DNA from: a virus
Virus record (IMG/VR): IMGVR_UViG_3300024308_000052
Location: 1 to 30,898 of that record
Direction: 5' to 3' (one strand)
Length of the DNA: 30,898 bases
The notes under the pieces are model-generated. The model was given only the letters and a program-made list of their open reading frames with translations. It was not told the origin of the DNA and ran no database searches. Shown here piece after piece: positions 22,455-29,406 of the stretch. The first letter of the stretch is position 1; each line of letters begins with the position of its first letter. Both the position numbers and the translations under genes were made by a program.

Positions 22455-24650
22455 ATGACGACCTTCAACACCGGCAATCCGCTGGGTTCGAACTCGCCCA
22501 AGGATCTCTACGACAATGCCGAGAACCTGGACAATGGCATCAACGGAACCGCGCTGACCTGGCAGGATCGCCGCGGGGTTACTCGGAAGAGCTGGAATGG
22601 CATCGAGACGGATTTTCAGCAGTTTCTGGCCGATGGCAGCACCATCGAGTTTCCCACCTGGGCAGCGGCCAGCGCGGCGGCCGGCGCGGGACAGATCCCG
22701 CTGAATCGCCAGGTGGCGGTGGTTGGTGACGCTGGCGCGCACACGGATCCCATCTCCGGCCAGACCGTTCCCAACAGCGGCCGCTACGTCATGGTTGCAG
22801 CAGGCCTGCAGTGGCGCTCTGCCGATGTCATGACGCAGAAGGCTGACAAGGCAGAACTGGAAAAGGTGTCAGACGGCCTGATGAATGTGGCGACCCTTGA
22901 AAACCACGACCTTGACGATGGCGGTGTGGTCATCACGGACGAGTCCGCAAACATTCTGATCGGTTTCTACACGAATCGAATTGAACACCCTCAGATCAAC
23001 GATATTCAGGCTGCCGTGGATGCCTCCTCCGCAGCGGGCGACGCCATTCGCAACGTCGACGTTGAAGAAGGTGGGGTGGTGATGACCGATGAGACGGGGA
23101 ACATTCTGATGGGTATCACGCCTAGCAGGGTCAGTCACCCGGACATCAATCAGATTCGATCAGGGGGCTTGCGGAATCGATCGATGATTGCTGGGTTCGT
23201 TTCCCCGCCGCAGAGCTCGGTGCGGACGCTGGCATCGATCATGCACGTCCTGATCTATGGACAGTCCCTATCTTTGGGCTTCAATGCGAGACCGGCTTTG
23301 TCCGCTGCCCCGATCGATCATGCGCTGATGTTCGAAGGCGGTGTGCGTCCTTACGACAACAGTGGTGACTCCAGCTCGATCTACGCAAGCCTGAAGCCGC
23401 TTCAAGAATCGACTACCGGCGCATCGGCAGGGGGGACCGGCTATATCTCCAGCACCACGCTCACCATCTCTACGAAAACCGCCGGAACTGCACAGTTTGC
23501 CGTGGGGCAGTACCTTGGCATGAGCGGTGCTGCAGCTGGAACGAGGATCGTTGCGCTCGGCACTGGCGCAGGTGATGTTGGGACTTACGAGGTCAGCATC
23601 AGTCAGACCGTCGGAAGCGCGAGCGCCCCTCGACAGGTCCTCGCCGGACCAGGGGCAATCACCGGTGGCGGTGGCGGACAGACCATTTCCTACTCGGCAG
23701 CGCAGATGTTCGACCAATTGTTGGAGCAGGAGAACGGAATTTCCATGGCTGCCTTGGCTCAGAGGCAGCTGTTCAGCGCATCCGGCCAGGTCGGTACTGC
23801 TATCGCGGGGATTTCGAAGGGAACTCCGCCCTTCGCCCGGCTGATTGCTGACATCGGCGCTGGGAGGACCCGATCCGATTCTCTGGGTCTTTCGTACGCG
23901 GTCGGCGCGGTCATGATGCTTGAAGGGGAGTCGGACTATGCTGAGGGAACCTCCGCAGCAGACTTCAAGCAGAAGTTCCGTCAGTTGCTTGCAGATGTTC
24001 GATCCGAGGCGTTGGCGGCAACGGGCGTTTCGCGTCCGATTCCACTTCTCACCTACCAAACCGCAACCCACCGGAAGTACCTGCGCGACGTTCCTTCGAT
24101 AGCGCTTGCGCAGCTGGAGATGGCCACTCAGGACGATCACATCGCAATGGCTGCTCCGACCTACATGCTCGGCTATCACAGTGACGGTGTTCACCTTTCG
24201 AACCGTGGTCAACTGATCCTTGGAGCCTACTTCGGCGTCGCACTGAAGCGGTGGGTGATTGATGGCGTGAAGCCTAGGATGATCACCGCTTCTGCCGCCT
24301 ACCGGGTTGGGCGGGACATTGTGCTGGAGTTCGATGTTCCGAGCAGGACGCCGCTGGTATTGGATTCGTCACTTGGTGCCTCTAACTACGGCTTCAGTTT
24401 GGTTGATGGAGCTGGAGCGGCAGTTCCTGTCGTCAGCGTCCAGGTGGTCGGGCCGGCGGCCGTGCTGCTGCGTACTTCGTCTGACGCTGACGCCGCATCT
24501 GCGAGTGGCTGGCGGTATGCCTGGAGCGGAAACGCGAACATGGGCCTTGGTGGCCTGCGGGACTCGCAGGGCGACTGGATGGTCTACGACCATGACGGCA
24601 CCAAGATCGAGTTGCACAACTGGCTTCCAATCTCTCAAGGAGCAATCTGA
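22455..24650 (+). CDS. tail fibre with SGNH hydrolase (esterase) domain
   Basis: A 731-residue protein with GGAGAC upstream. Residues 1-60 are a tail-attachment domain (FNTGNPLGSNSPKDLYDNAENLD). Two stem repeats follow at about 154-188 and 203-238, each with 'GGVV.TDE..NIL.G'. The SGNH core starts with IYGQSLSLGFN (Ser271), continues with LEGESD (Glu492-Asp494) and ends HSDGVHLSNRGQ (Asp577, His580). This is the catalytic order of acetylxylan/sialate esterase-like hydrolases that remove acetyl groups from surface glycans. A Gly/Thr-rich beta insert lies at about 322-398 inside the fold. A C-terminal beta domain (about 600-731) may trimerise or bind. It likely deacetylates host polysaccharide. 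Confidence 0.82.
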   Translation: MTTFNTGNPLGSNSPKDLYDNAENLDNGINGTALTWQDRRGVTRKSWNGIETDFQQFLADGSTIEFPTWAAASAAAGAGQIPLNRQVAVVGDAGAHTDPISGQTVPNSGRYVMVAAGLQWRSADVMTQKADKAELEKVSDGLMNVATLENHDLDDGGVVITDESANILIGFYTNRIEHPQINDIQAAVDASSAAGDAIRNVDVEEGGVVMTDETGNILMGITPSRVSHPDINQIRSGGLRNRSMIAGFVSPPQSSVRTLASIMHVLIYGQSLSLGFNARPALSAAPIDHALMFEGGVRPYDNSGDSSSIYASLKPLQESTTGASAGGTGYISSTTLTISTKTAGTAQFAVGQYLGMSGAAAGTRIVALGTGAGDVGTYEVSISQTVGSASAPRQVLAGPGAITGGGGGQTISYSAAQMFDQLLEQENGISMAALAQRQLFSASGQVGTAIAGISKGTPPFARLIADIGAGRTRSDSLGLSYAVGAVMMLEGESDYAEGTSAADFKQKFRQLLADVRSEALAATGVSRPIPLLTYQTATHRKYLRDVPSIALAQLEMATQDDHIAMAAPTYMLGYHSDGVHLSNRGQLILGAYFGVALKRWVIDGVKPRMITASAAYRVGRDIVLEFDVPSRTPLVLDSSLGASNYGFSLVDGAGAAVPVVSVQVVGPAAVLLRTSSDADAASASGWRYAWSGNANMGLGGLRDSQGDWMVYDHDGTKIELHNWLPISQGAI

Positions 24651-25396
24651 TGTCCACCCTCCAGATCGTTGTCAAAGGTGACAATGACTTTTCCAGCACT
24701 GGTCTCGGCAAGTTTTCCCCCCTTCCTTTCGCTGACGATCTCTTCGCCGCATACGCGATGGGAAGCCGATATGGGCTGGGGCCTACCGTTGACAACATCG
24801 GGCGACGCGGCGAGCTGACAGTGTCGGGTGCTCCTGCCGTCGGCGAGTATGCCTCCGCGCTATCCGCAAGTGGATATTTCGAAGCGCCATTCACCGGCGG
24901 GGAGCTGATGGCGCAATCCGGGGCGTGCACGATCGTATCTGTCGCTCTGGTTCCCCAAGCGCAGCAATCCACGCTGGCCGCAGCGTTCCGGCTGATCCCC
25001 AGCAGCAATGGGCTTGGCCTGGTTACCCGAAGCGATGCACGAAAGCTTGCTGCAGTTGATCTGGGTGGCTCTTCCGAGCTGGTGCTGAACAGCAGCGTGG
25101 ACCGCGCCACTGGGTATGAGGTGTCGATCGCTAGCTTCGGTCCGTCTGGCAAGCGACTGTATCGACGCAGAGCGGGCTTCTCGGCGGCTGAAGTGTCTTC
25201 GGATCCGACCCCTGCCGGAAGTGGCGGTGGCGCAAGCCGGGTTGCCATTGGCTACATGCCCGGTTCCGGTGGATTCGCGGGCACGTCCACTGCGGCTCTT
25301 GCGCTGTTCTATTCGCGGGACATGCTGGCCGCAGGCCTGGGGGATCAGGTCTACGCAGGCCTCAAGAAGTTCTTGGACGGACGCATCGCGCTGTGA
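24650..25396 (+). CDS. accessory tail fibre / tip protein
   Basis: A 248-residue protein sharing one base with the fibre stop (TGATG). It is beta-rich, with many short Ser/Gly/Ala strands (CTIVSVALVPQAQQSTLAAAF, ASRVAIGYMPGSGGFAGTSTAALALFYSRD), which recalls lectin-like jelly rolls (concanavalin A type) seen at the tips of phage fibres. It lacks a visible catalytic motif. It is the last gene of the tail operon and the ORF that follows is on the opposite strand. A host-binding or fibre assembly role is inferred from position. Confidence 0.65.
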   Translation: MSTLQIVVKGDNDFSSTGLGKFSPLPFADDLFAAYAMGSRYGLGPTVDNIGRRGELTVSGAPAVGEYASALSASGYFEAPFTGGELMAQSGACTIVSVALVPQAQQSTLAAAFRLIPSSNGLGLVTRSDARKLAAVDLGGSSELVLNSSVDRATGYEVSIASFGPSGKRLYRRRAGFSAAEVSSDPTPAGSGGGASRVAIGYMPGSGGFAGTSTAALALFYSRDMLAAGLGDQVYAGLKKFLDGRIAL

Positions 25397-25415
25397 GTTA
25401 GCACCGAACGCAGCG

Positions 25416-26081
25416 TCATGCGATCTGCAGCAACAGATCCTCTCGGTTGTTGCGCGGCGTGTTCACAGCCCGGCTGACCCGGTACGCCTCCATGGACGGC
25501 GTCTCGCTGGCCAGCAGCATCGCCATCGCATCGTCAGGGCTGGCTGCCATCCACTCATCGATCTGGCCGGCCTGCAGCCACACCGGCATGCGGTCGTGGA
25601 TGTCGGCCGAGACGCCGCTGCTGTCGCCGGTGATGATGGTGAAGGTGCCCAAGTTGCCGTCGGGCAGCAGGGGGCTGGTGTCCTCCCACAGGCCGGCCGC
25701 CAGCAGCGGCCCGGTGGCGTGGATGAACCACGGATCTTTCTTCCCGTCCTCGGGGCTGACCGACCACTCGTAGTAGCCGGCCATGGGGATGACGCAGCGG
25801 CGCTTCTTGAAGGCCGACCGGAAGGCTGGCTTGTTGGCCACCGTCTCGATGCGCGCATTGATGGTCGAACCCTGCAGGGCCTTGGCCTTGGCCCAGAACG
25901 GCAGCAGGCCCCAAGCCAGCCGGGTGACCTGCCGGCCTTCGCCGCGGTCCAGGATCACCGAGGCGCGCTGCGTCGGCGCCAGGTTGTAGCTGGGCAGGAT
26001 CTCGGCTAGGCCAAGGGCAAGGTCAGCCAGCCCCGGCTGGCCGAAGTCGATTACGGGGAGCTGGACGAATCGGCCGCACAT
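25416..26081 (-). CDS. SRAP-domain DNA-protein crosslink protein (YedK/HMCES-like)
   Basis: A 221-residue protein starting MCGRF, so Cys2 becomes the N-terminal catalytic residue after Met removal. It matches E. coli YedK at key positions: Asn33 (SYNLAPTQ), Glu105 (AGYYEW) and His162 (DIHDRMPV). SRAP proteins form a thiazolidine crosslink with abasic sites in single-stranded DNA and shield them during replication. In a phage it may protect replicating DNA or act on damaged or modified bases. It is transcribed against the tail operon. The first 28 bases of its 5' end region are repeated at 27355-27382. Confidence 0.93.
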   Translation of the reverse strand: MCGRFVQLPVIDFGQPGLADLALGLAEILPSYNLAPTQRASVILDRGEGRQVTRLAWGLLPFWAKAKALQGSTINARIETVANKPAFRSAFKKRRCVIPMAGYYEWSVSPEDGKKDPWFIHATGPLLAAGLWEDTSPLLPDGNLGTFTIITGDSSGVSADIHDRMPVWLQAGQIDEWMAASPDDAMAMLLASETPSMEAYRVSRAVNTPRNNREDLLLQIA

Positions 26082-26083
26082 GG
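26056..26083 (-). repeat. 28-bp direct repeat, copy 1, at SRAP gene start
   Basis: An exact 28-bp sequence covering the first eight codons of the SRAP gene (MCGRFVQL) plus part of the next, and two bases upstream. The second copy is 1299 bases away in the same orientation. The two copies flank the BLUF-like and Ntn-hydrolase genes. Confidence 0.95.
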
Positions 26084-26103
26084 CCGGAGGGTAGCCCGGC
26101 CGG

Positions 26104-26129
26104 CCGTGCCCGGGGCGTGTAGGGCACGG
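26104..26129. promoter_or_regulatory. hairpin in divergent SRAP / BLUF-like intergenic region
   Basis: An 8-bp perfect inverted repeat CCGTGCCC/GGGCACGG with a 10-base spacer in the 137-base gap between two divergently transcribed genes. It could be an operator or an mRNA leader stem for the SRAP gene. I see no clear -35/-10 pair on either strand in this gap. Confidence 0.35.
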
Positions 26130-26218
26130 GCGAACTGTGACGCCGGTCAGGCGGCCTCTACGCGAAACTTACGGTAGCGGTTCTACGCTCGGGCTCCCCA
26201 TGGAGGCCGGAGAGAGAC

Positions 26219-26647
26219 ATGCCCAACAGGGCTGTTGTGTTTGTCAGCGAAGCGGTCGGCGACCTGACCATGGCGCGCCTGTCGCAGATCATGGCGGACG
26301 CGGAGCGATTCAATCGCACTGCCGGAGTTACCGGGGTCACGCTGTTTGATGGGCAGAGGTTCCTCGCTTACATGGAGGGACCGCCCGATGGCCTGGATGT
26401 GGCCTTCTCCAGAGCAGCGGGCGCCACCAGCCATTCAAGCCTGATCGAGATTGCGCGGGGGCGGGTTGGGCAGCGCAGGCTTCCCTACTGGCCTATGCGT
26501 TGCATCCCCCTGTCGCCGCCGGAGCTGGTGCAGCTGGTGCGGGCCGACTGGACTTCCTTCCTGCAGCGGGGAGGCGATCAAGTCGCCCCAGCCACCGCCA
26601 TGGAGATGCTGGTGGCACTTGTCGAACCATTCGCCGAGGCTGCTTAA
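26219..26647 (+). CDS. BLUF-fold protein lacking photoactive residues
   Basis: A 142-residue protein with GAGAGAG before ATG 26219. Residues 4-98 match the BLUF (blue light using FAD) fold: RAVVFVSEAVGDLTMARLSQIM, RFNRTAGVTGVTLFDGQRF, YMEGPPDGLDVAF and RRLPYWPM. BLUF sensors need a Tyr and a Gln that hydrogen-bond flavin; here position 8 is Phe (Tyr8 in PixD) and position 50 is Ala (Gln50 in PixD), while Asn32 is kept. Photocycling is therefore unlikely, though flavin or protein binding may remain. The C-terminal 40 residues are helical. It lies 80 bases before the Ntn-hydrolase gene on the same strand, so the two may be co-expressed. Confidence 0.8.
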   Translation: MPNRAVVFVSEAVGDLTMARLSQIMADAERFNRTAGVTGVTLFDGQRFLAYMEGPPDGLDVAFSRAAGATSHSSLIEIARGRVGQRRLPYWPMRCIPLSPPELVQLVRADWTSFLQRGGDQVAPATAMEMLVALVEPFAEAA

Positions 26648-26727
26648 GCAGCGCCGCGCTGGCGCAAGCGCAGTGGACAGAGGGTAGGGCGACGGCCATA
26701 GTCACGGCTGGCCAATGGACGTGCCCT

Positions 26728-27342
26728 ATGAGCATCCTCAACGTACTGATCAGCCGTGACCAGCTTGTCGTTGCAGTGGATACGCTCGCGGAGGATGCGC
26801 TGACAGGCGCTTACTCTGCTGGTGCAAAGTTGCTCCTGATACCGCAGCACAACGTGCTGCTGGCCACCAGAGGCGGAGCGCAGTTCTTCTTGAAGATCTA
26901 CGAGCTGGCTCTGCAGGCGAGCTTCCGGGCCGACTTCTCCATTGAGCAGCTTTCGGCCGAGATGGGGCCTGTAATGGACCAACTGTGGTTGAACTATGAG
27001 AAGGCGGCCGCAGAGGCTGACCTGCCTATCGAACAGCTGGGGACGGAGATCGTCCTGGGCGGTTGGTCGCCCAGAAGCAGCAGGATGATGGCCACGGTTT
27101 ATGCCAAGAGCGACAGCCGGCAGGCTACGTCAGTGCAGCCGATCGGTGGCCAGTTCGCATCACCCGGTGACCCTCTCAAGGGCGTGGCGCCGAGCATGCT
27201 GCAGGCCGACCTGATGGCTGCCGGACGGCTCCAGGCGGGCTACCTCAACGAGCAGATGGGCCGGCAGGTCGCCGGCGGGCGTCTGCTGATCGGGTTCTTG
27301 CAGCAGGGCCAAGCGGTGGTGAAGGATCTGGGAGCGATCTGA
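26728..27342 (+). CDS. HslV/proteasome-like Ntn hydrolase
   Basis: A 204-residue protein. I chose ATG 26728 because it makes Ser the second residue. Numbering that Ser as 1 puts Asp at 17 (LVVAVDT) and Lys at 33 (SAGAKLLLI), the same positions as Thr1, Asp17 and Lys33 of HslV and proteasome beta subunits. The following LLATRGGAQFFLKIYELAL matches the HslV 'GFAGgtaDAftlfel' helix region. Ser would replace Thr as nucleophile after Met removal. Such enzymes are self-compartmentalising peptidases; no ATPase partner gene is present here. A non-peptidase amidase role is the alternative. The ribosome site is weak. Confidence 0.65.
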   Translation: MSILNVLISRDQLVVAVDTLAEDALTGAYSAGAKLLLIPQHNVLLATRGGAQFFLKIYELALQASFRADFSIEQLSAEMGPVMDQLWLNYEKAAAEADLPIEQLGTEIVLGGWSPRSSRMMATVYAKSDSRQATSVQPIGGQFASPGDPLKGVAPSMLQADLMAAGRLQAGYLNEQMGRQVAGGRLLIGFLQQGQAVVKDLGAI

Positions 27343-27354
27343 CGATCTGGGCTA

Positions 27355-27382
27355 GGGAGCTGGACGAATCGGCCGCACATGG
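27355..27382 (-). pseudogene. stump of a second SRAP gene (28-bp repeat, copy 2)
   Basis: An exact copy of the SRAP 5' end, in the same orientation. On the minus strand ATG at 27378-27380 reads MCGRFVQLP, then diverges to SPDRQIAPRS with no SRAP features. The bases upstream of the stump (plus-strand 27383 on) still resemble the leader of the intact gene (a CCCGGCC stretch and GTG). This is best explained as the remnant of a duplicated or replaced SRAP gene, whose body was lost when the Ntn-hydrolase end was joined to it. Confidence 0.7.
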
Positions 27383-27642
27383 GCTAACTCTACCCGGCCG
27401 TGGTGCACTTGGAGTAGACAGCCTCAAGCCAGCGGAGTGCACCCACTCGGCGCCTGCCTGCACATTGGCACGCCATTTGCATTCCCCACACAACCTCCAC
27501 TCATGACTGTTCTAACTTAACGAATGGTTATTTGTTCAGAAATATCCAGTAGTGGACCGCTGATCCAGAGTGAAACCCAAGGTGTTCCACGTTGTAAGAT
27601 TCGGCTGCCAGCGCTAGGACGGCGCTATCAGGGGGCAGCAAT
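27383..27642. other. intergenic region, lower GC, no gene seen
   Basis: A 260-base stretch between the SRAP stump and the serine protease gene. The first part resembles the leader of the SRAP gene. The middle (27500-27560) is AT-rich, with TAAC/GTTA arms around GAATG, and could hold a promoter for the downstream gene. I found no convincing -35/-10 pair, no tRNA and no ORF with good codon bias. A GGGGG ribosome-site-like run precedes the TTG start at 27643. Confidence 0.4.
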
Positions 27643-28707
27643 TTGAACAGTTCGGCAATTCACGCGCTTCGGACGGAAGATCCGGATCGCGATTATTTGT
27701 TGGTGTCTGCGGGCATTTCCAGAAGGCTGCACACACGTTTGAGTGACTTGCTGAGCAGTCGACCGCTCAAGTCAAAAGCGACGGTCTTCCTCACGACCTA
27801 TGGCGGTGATCCGGACGGTGGATACCGCATTGCGCGGTGCCTTCGGCATTACTACAAAGATGGTCTTCGCATCGCGGTTCCCAGCTGGTGCAAGAGCGCC
27901 GGAACGCTGGTTGCAATCGCTGGTGACGAGTTAGCGATTGGTGATCGCGGCGAGTTGGGGCCTCTGGATATCCAGGTCTTCAAGGGTTCTGAGTTGCTTG
28001 AGCGCAGTTCGGGTCTAGATATCACCGAAGCCTTGGGCTTCGTATCGGACCATGTCAGATGGGGATACCACTCCATGCTGAAGGAAGCACGGCGGATGGG
28101 GCTTTCCACCAAGCTTGCGGCAGAGATGGCTGCGCACATCGGCGCGGCTGTTGCTGGTCCTCTTCTCAACCAAGTGGATCCGCTCCGGCTAGGGGAGTTG
28201 CAAAGGGCTACCCGGATTGCACATGAGTACGGGAGCAGGCTGGATGCCTATTCGAGGAATCTTAAGCCTGATGCCCTACAATCGTTGATTTCCGGCTACC
28301 CGTCGCACAGTTTTGTGATCGACCGCAAGGAAGCCAACGACCTATTTCACCGAGTCTTTCCGCTTACGGCGGCAGAGTCGGGGTTCGTCGAGAAGTTCTG
28401 GGGGGCGTTCGCTGAACCCTTGGAAGAAGACCCTGAACTAATTGATTTCTCTAAATTTCCCATTCCCACGGTAGGTACGCCCAATGAGCCCTCTCCTGAA
28501 GCTGCAAATGACAACGTCGAAGCAGGCGCAGGCCCGGATCCAGAGCACGAGCAACAGTCCGGGGACCCACAGCCAGGTGGTGAAGGCGTACGAGTTCGCT
28601 CAGGGGTCCAGGATGGTGAAAACGGAGAGGATGCAGGCGGCGGGTCCGCTGAAGCGGGCTCTGGAGGGCTCCTTCACACGTTGATGTATCGAAGCTCGGG
28701 TCGCTGA
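27643..28707 (+). CDS. SDH/ClpP-like serine protease
   Basis: A 354-residue frame starting at TTG 27643 behind AGGGGG; no in-frame ATG exists before the conserved domain. Residues about 17-180 show the ClpP/crotonase fold of the SDH protease family: TVFLTTYGGDPDGGYRIARCLRHYY (oxyanion strand and helix), then VPSWCKSAGTLVAIAGDEL with the nucleophile Ser85, and GELGPLDIQV. No signal peptide is present, so it is cytoplasmic. Residues about 265-354 are low-complexity (Gly, Glu, Pro, Asp) and coincide with an overlapping ORF in another frame, so the real end of the protein is uncertain. Third positions have less G/C than neighbours, suggesting separate acquisition. The role is unknown; defence or superinfection control is a guess. 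Confidence 0.75.
   Translation: MNSSAIHALRTEDPDRDYLLVSAGISRRLHTRLSDLLSSRPLKSKATVFLTTYGGDPDGGYRIARCLRHYYKDGLRIAVPSWCKSAGTLVAIAGDELAIGDRGELGPLDIQVFKGSELLERSSGLDITEALGFVSDHVRWGYHSMLKEARRMGLSTKLAAEMAAHIGAAVAGPLLNQVDPLRLGELQRATRIAHEYGSRLDAYSRNLKPDALQSLISGYPSHSFVIDRKEANDLFHRVFPLTAAESGFVEKFWGAFAEPLEEDPELIDFSKFPIPTVGTPNEPSPEAANDNVEAGAGPDPEHEQQSGDPQPGGEGVRVRSGVQDGENGEDAGGGSAEAGSGGLLHTLMYRSSGR
28484..28684 (+). CDS. small basic protein overlapping protease gene 3' end
   Basis: A 66-residue ORF in the +1 frame within the protease gene tail, starting at ATG 28484 with TAGG upstream. By eye, nearly 90% of its third codon positions are G or C, much more than the protease frame over the same DNA, which reads as Gly/Glu-rich low complexity. 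The product is basic and helical (LKLQMTTSKQAQARIQS, VVKAYEFAQGSRMVKTERMQAAGPLKRALEGSF). It ends 34 bases before the terminator stem. It is likely a real gene, with the protease frame running on by chance over it. Function is unknown. Confidence 0.6.
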   Translation: MSPLLKLQMTTSKQAQARIQSTSNSPGTHSQVVKAYEFAQGSRMVKTERMQAAGPLKRALEGSFTR

Positions 28708-28717
28708 GCTACGCGCA

Positions 28718-28751
28718 CAAGAAAGGGCCCTTCGGGCCCTTTCTTGCTTTT
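28718..28751 (+). terminator. strong bidirectional intrinsic terminator
   Basis: A 13-bp perfect stem CAAGAAAGGGCCC/GGGCCCTTTCTTG with a 3-base loop TTC, followed by CTTTT. The A-rich left arm gives T residues on the other strand, so it should work both ways. It closes the protease/small-protein unit. Confidence 0.9.
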
Positions 28752-28776
28752 CAACTGATGGCCGCCCGAATAGTGT

Positions 28777-28842
28777 GTCAAGTAGTTGACGGTCGGATTG
28801 GCGGCTACGGAATTGACAGGGTTATATGTCCTGTCCTAACGA
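28777..28842 (+). promoter_or_regulatory. candidate promoter with two operator-like inverted repeats
   Basis: TTGACA at 28813-28818 with TAACGA 18 bases further is a possible promoter for the gene at 28903. An inverted repeat with arms GACAGG and CCTGTC (28815-28820, 28830-28835) covers the -35 and spacer, as a repressor operator would. A second repeat GTCAA-GTAG-TTGAC lies at 28777-28790. The -10 match is poor, so the promoter is tentative; the repeats are seen directly. Confidence 0.4.
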
Positions 28843-28902
28843 TTCAGCCAGGTCGCCGCCGCGTTCGCAGGATCTGCGACGGCCGGCCGTATCCTTCCGG
28901 CC

Positions 28903-29403
28903 ATGTATTCCTCCCACGGCTTTCGCACCGCCCCAATTCCCTCTGGCTGGGTCCAGACCGGTGAGCGCTGGGCGCTCTGGTACAACGGCCGGGAAACGGC
29001 GAACATCACGCTCGATGGCGGTCCTGGCGTTCGGCTGTGGATGGAAGGCCAGAAGATGTGGCACACCAAGGAAGCGCGCGCCGCCAACGTCCGGCAGGCG
29101 AAGCGCTACGCGGAGCGCTGGTGCGCGGCCAGGCTGTATCCCGACCTGCCTCTGCGTCAGGCTGTCGCCCGGCTGACCGATAGCACGCCGATCCAGCCGC
29201 CGCCGCCACTGCCAGGTCTGCCGCCAACCCGCGAGCAGCAGCAACAGGCTCGGCGCCTGGCAGAGGCTGGGGCGAAGGAGATCGAGCGGATCAAGGAAGC
29301 GCTTGAACCGCGCCGACCTCCGAAGGAGACCAAGCCCCGCCCGAAGGACGCGCGCAAGGCGTGGATGAGGGCAGGGCTGCAGCAGATGCGCCGCGACGTG
29401 TAG
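28903..29403 (+). CDS. hypothetical accessory protein
   Basis: A 166-residue protein starting at ATG 28903. Residues about 15-85 form a small beta-rich domain (GWVQTGERWALWYNGRETANITL, VRLWMEGQKMWHTKEARAANVRQAKRYAERWCAARLY is the strand-helix part). A Pro-rich linker follows (IQPPPPLPGLPPTREQ), then a long basic helix (ARRLAEAGAKEIERIKEAL) and a Lys/Arg-rich end. It faces the integrase gene with only three bases between their stops and no terminator. It has its own promoter candidate, so it may be expressed in the lysogen. No family is recognised. Confidence 0.65.
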   Translation: MYSSHGFRTAPIPSGWVQTGERWALWYNGRETANITLDGGPGVRLWMEGQKMWHTKEARAANVRQAKRYAERWCAARLYPDLPLRQAVARLTDSTPIQPPPPLPGLPPTREQQQQARRLAEAGAKEIERIKEALEPRRPPKETKPRPKDARKAWMRAGLQQMRRDV

Positions 29404-29406
29404 GCA

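Noticed and set aside
23268-24212. 314-codon minus-strand frame
   Set aside because: It is a shadow of the SGNH tail fibre gene; composition is typical of antisense frames.
25397-25415. Terminator between the converging tail operon and SRAP gene
   Set aside because: The 19-base gap has no stem followed by a T run on either strand.
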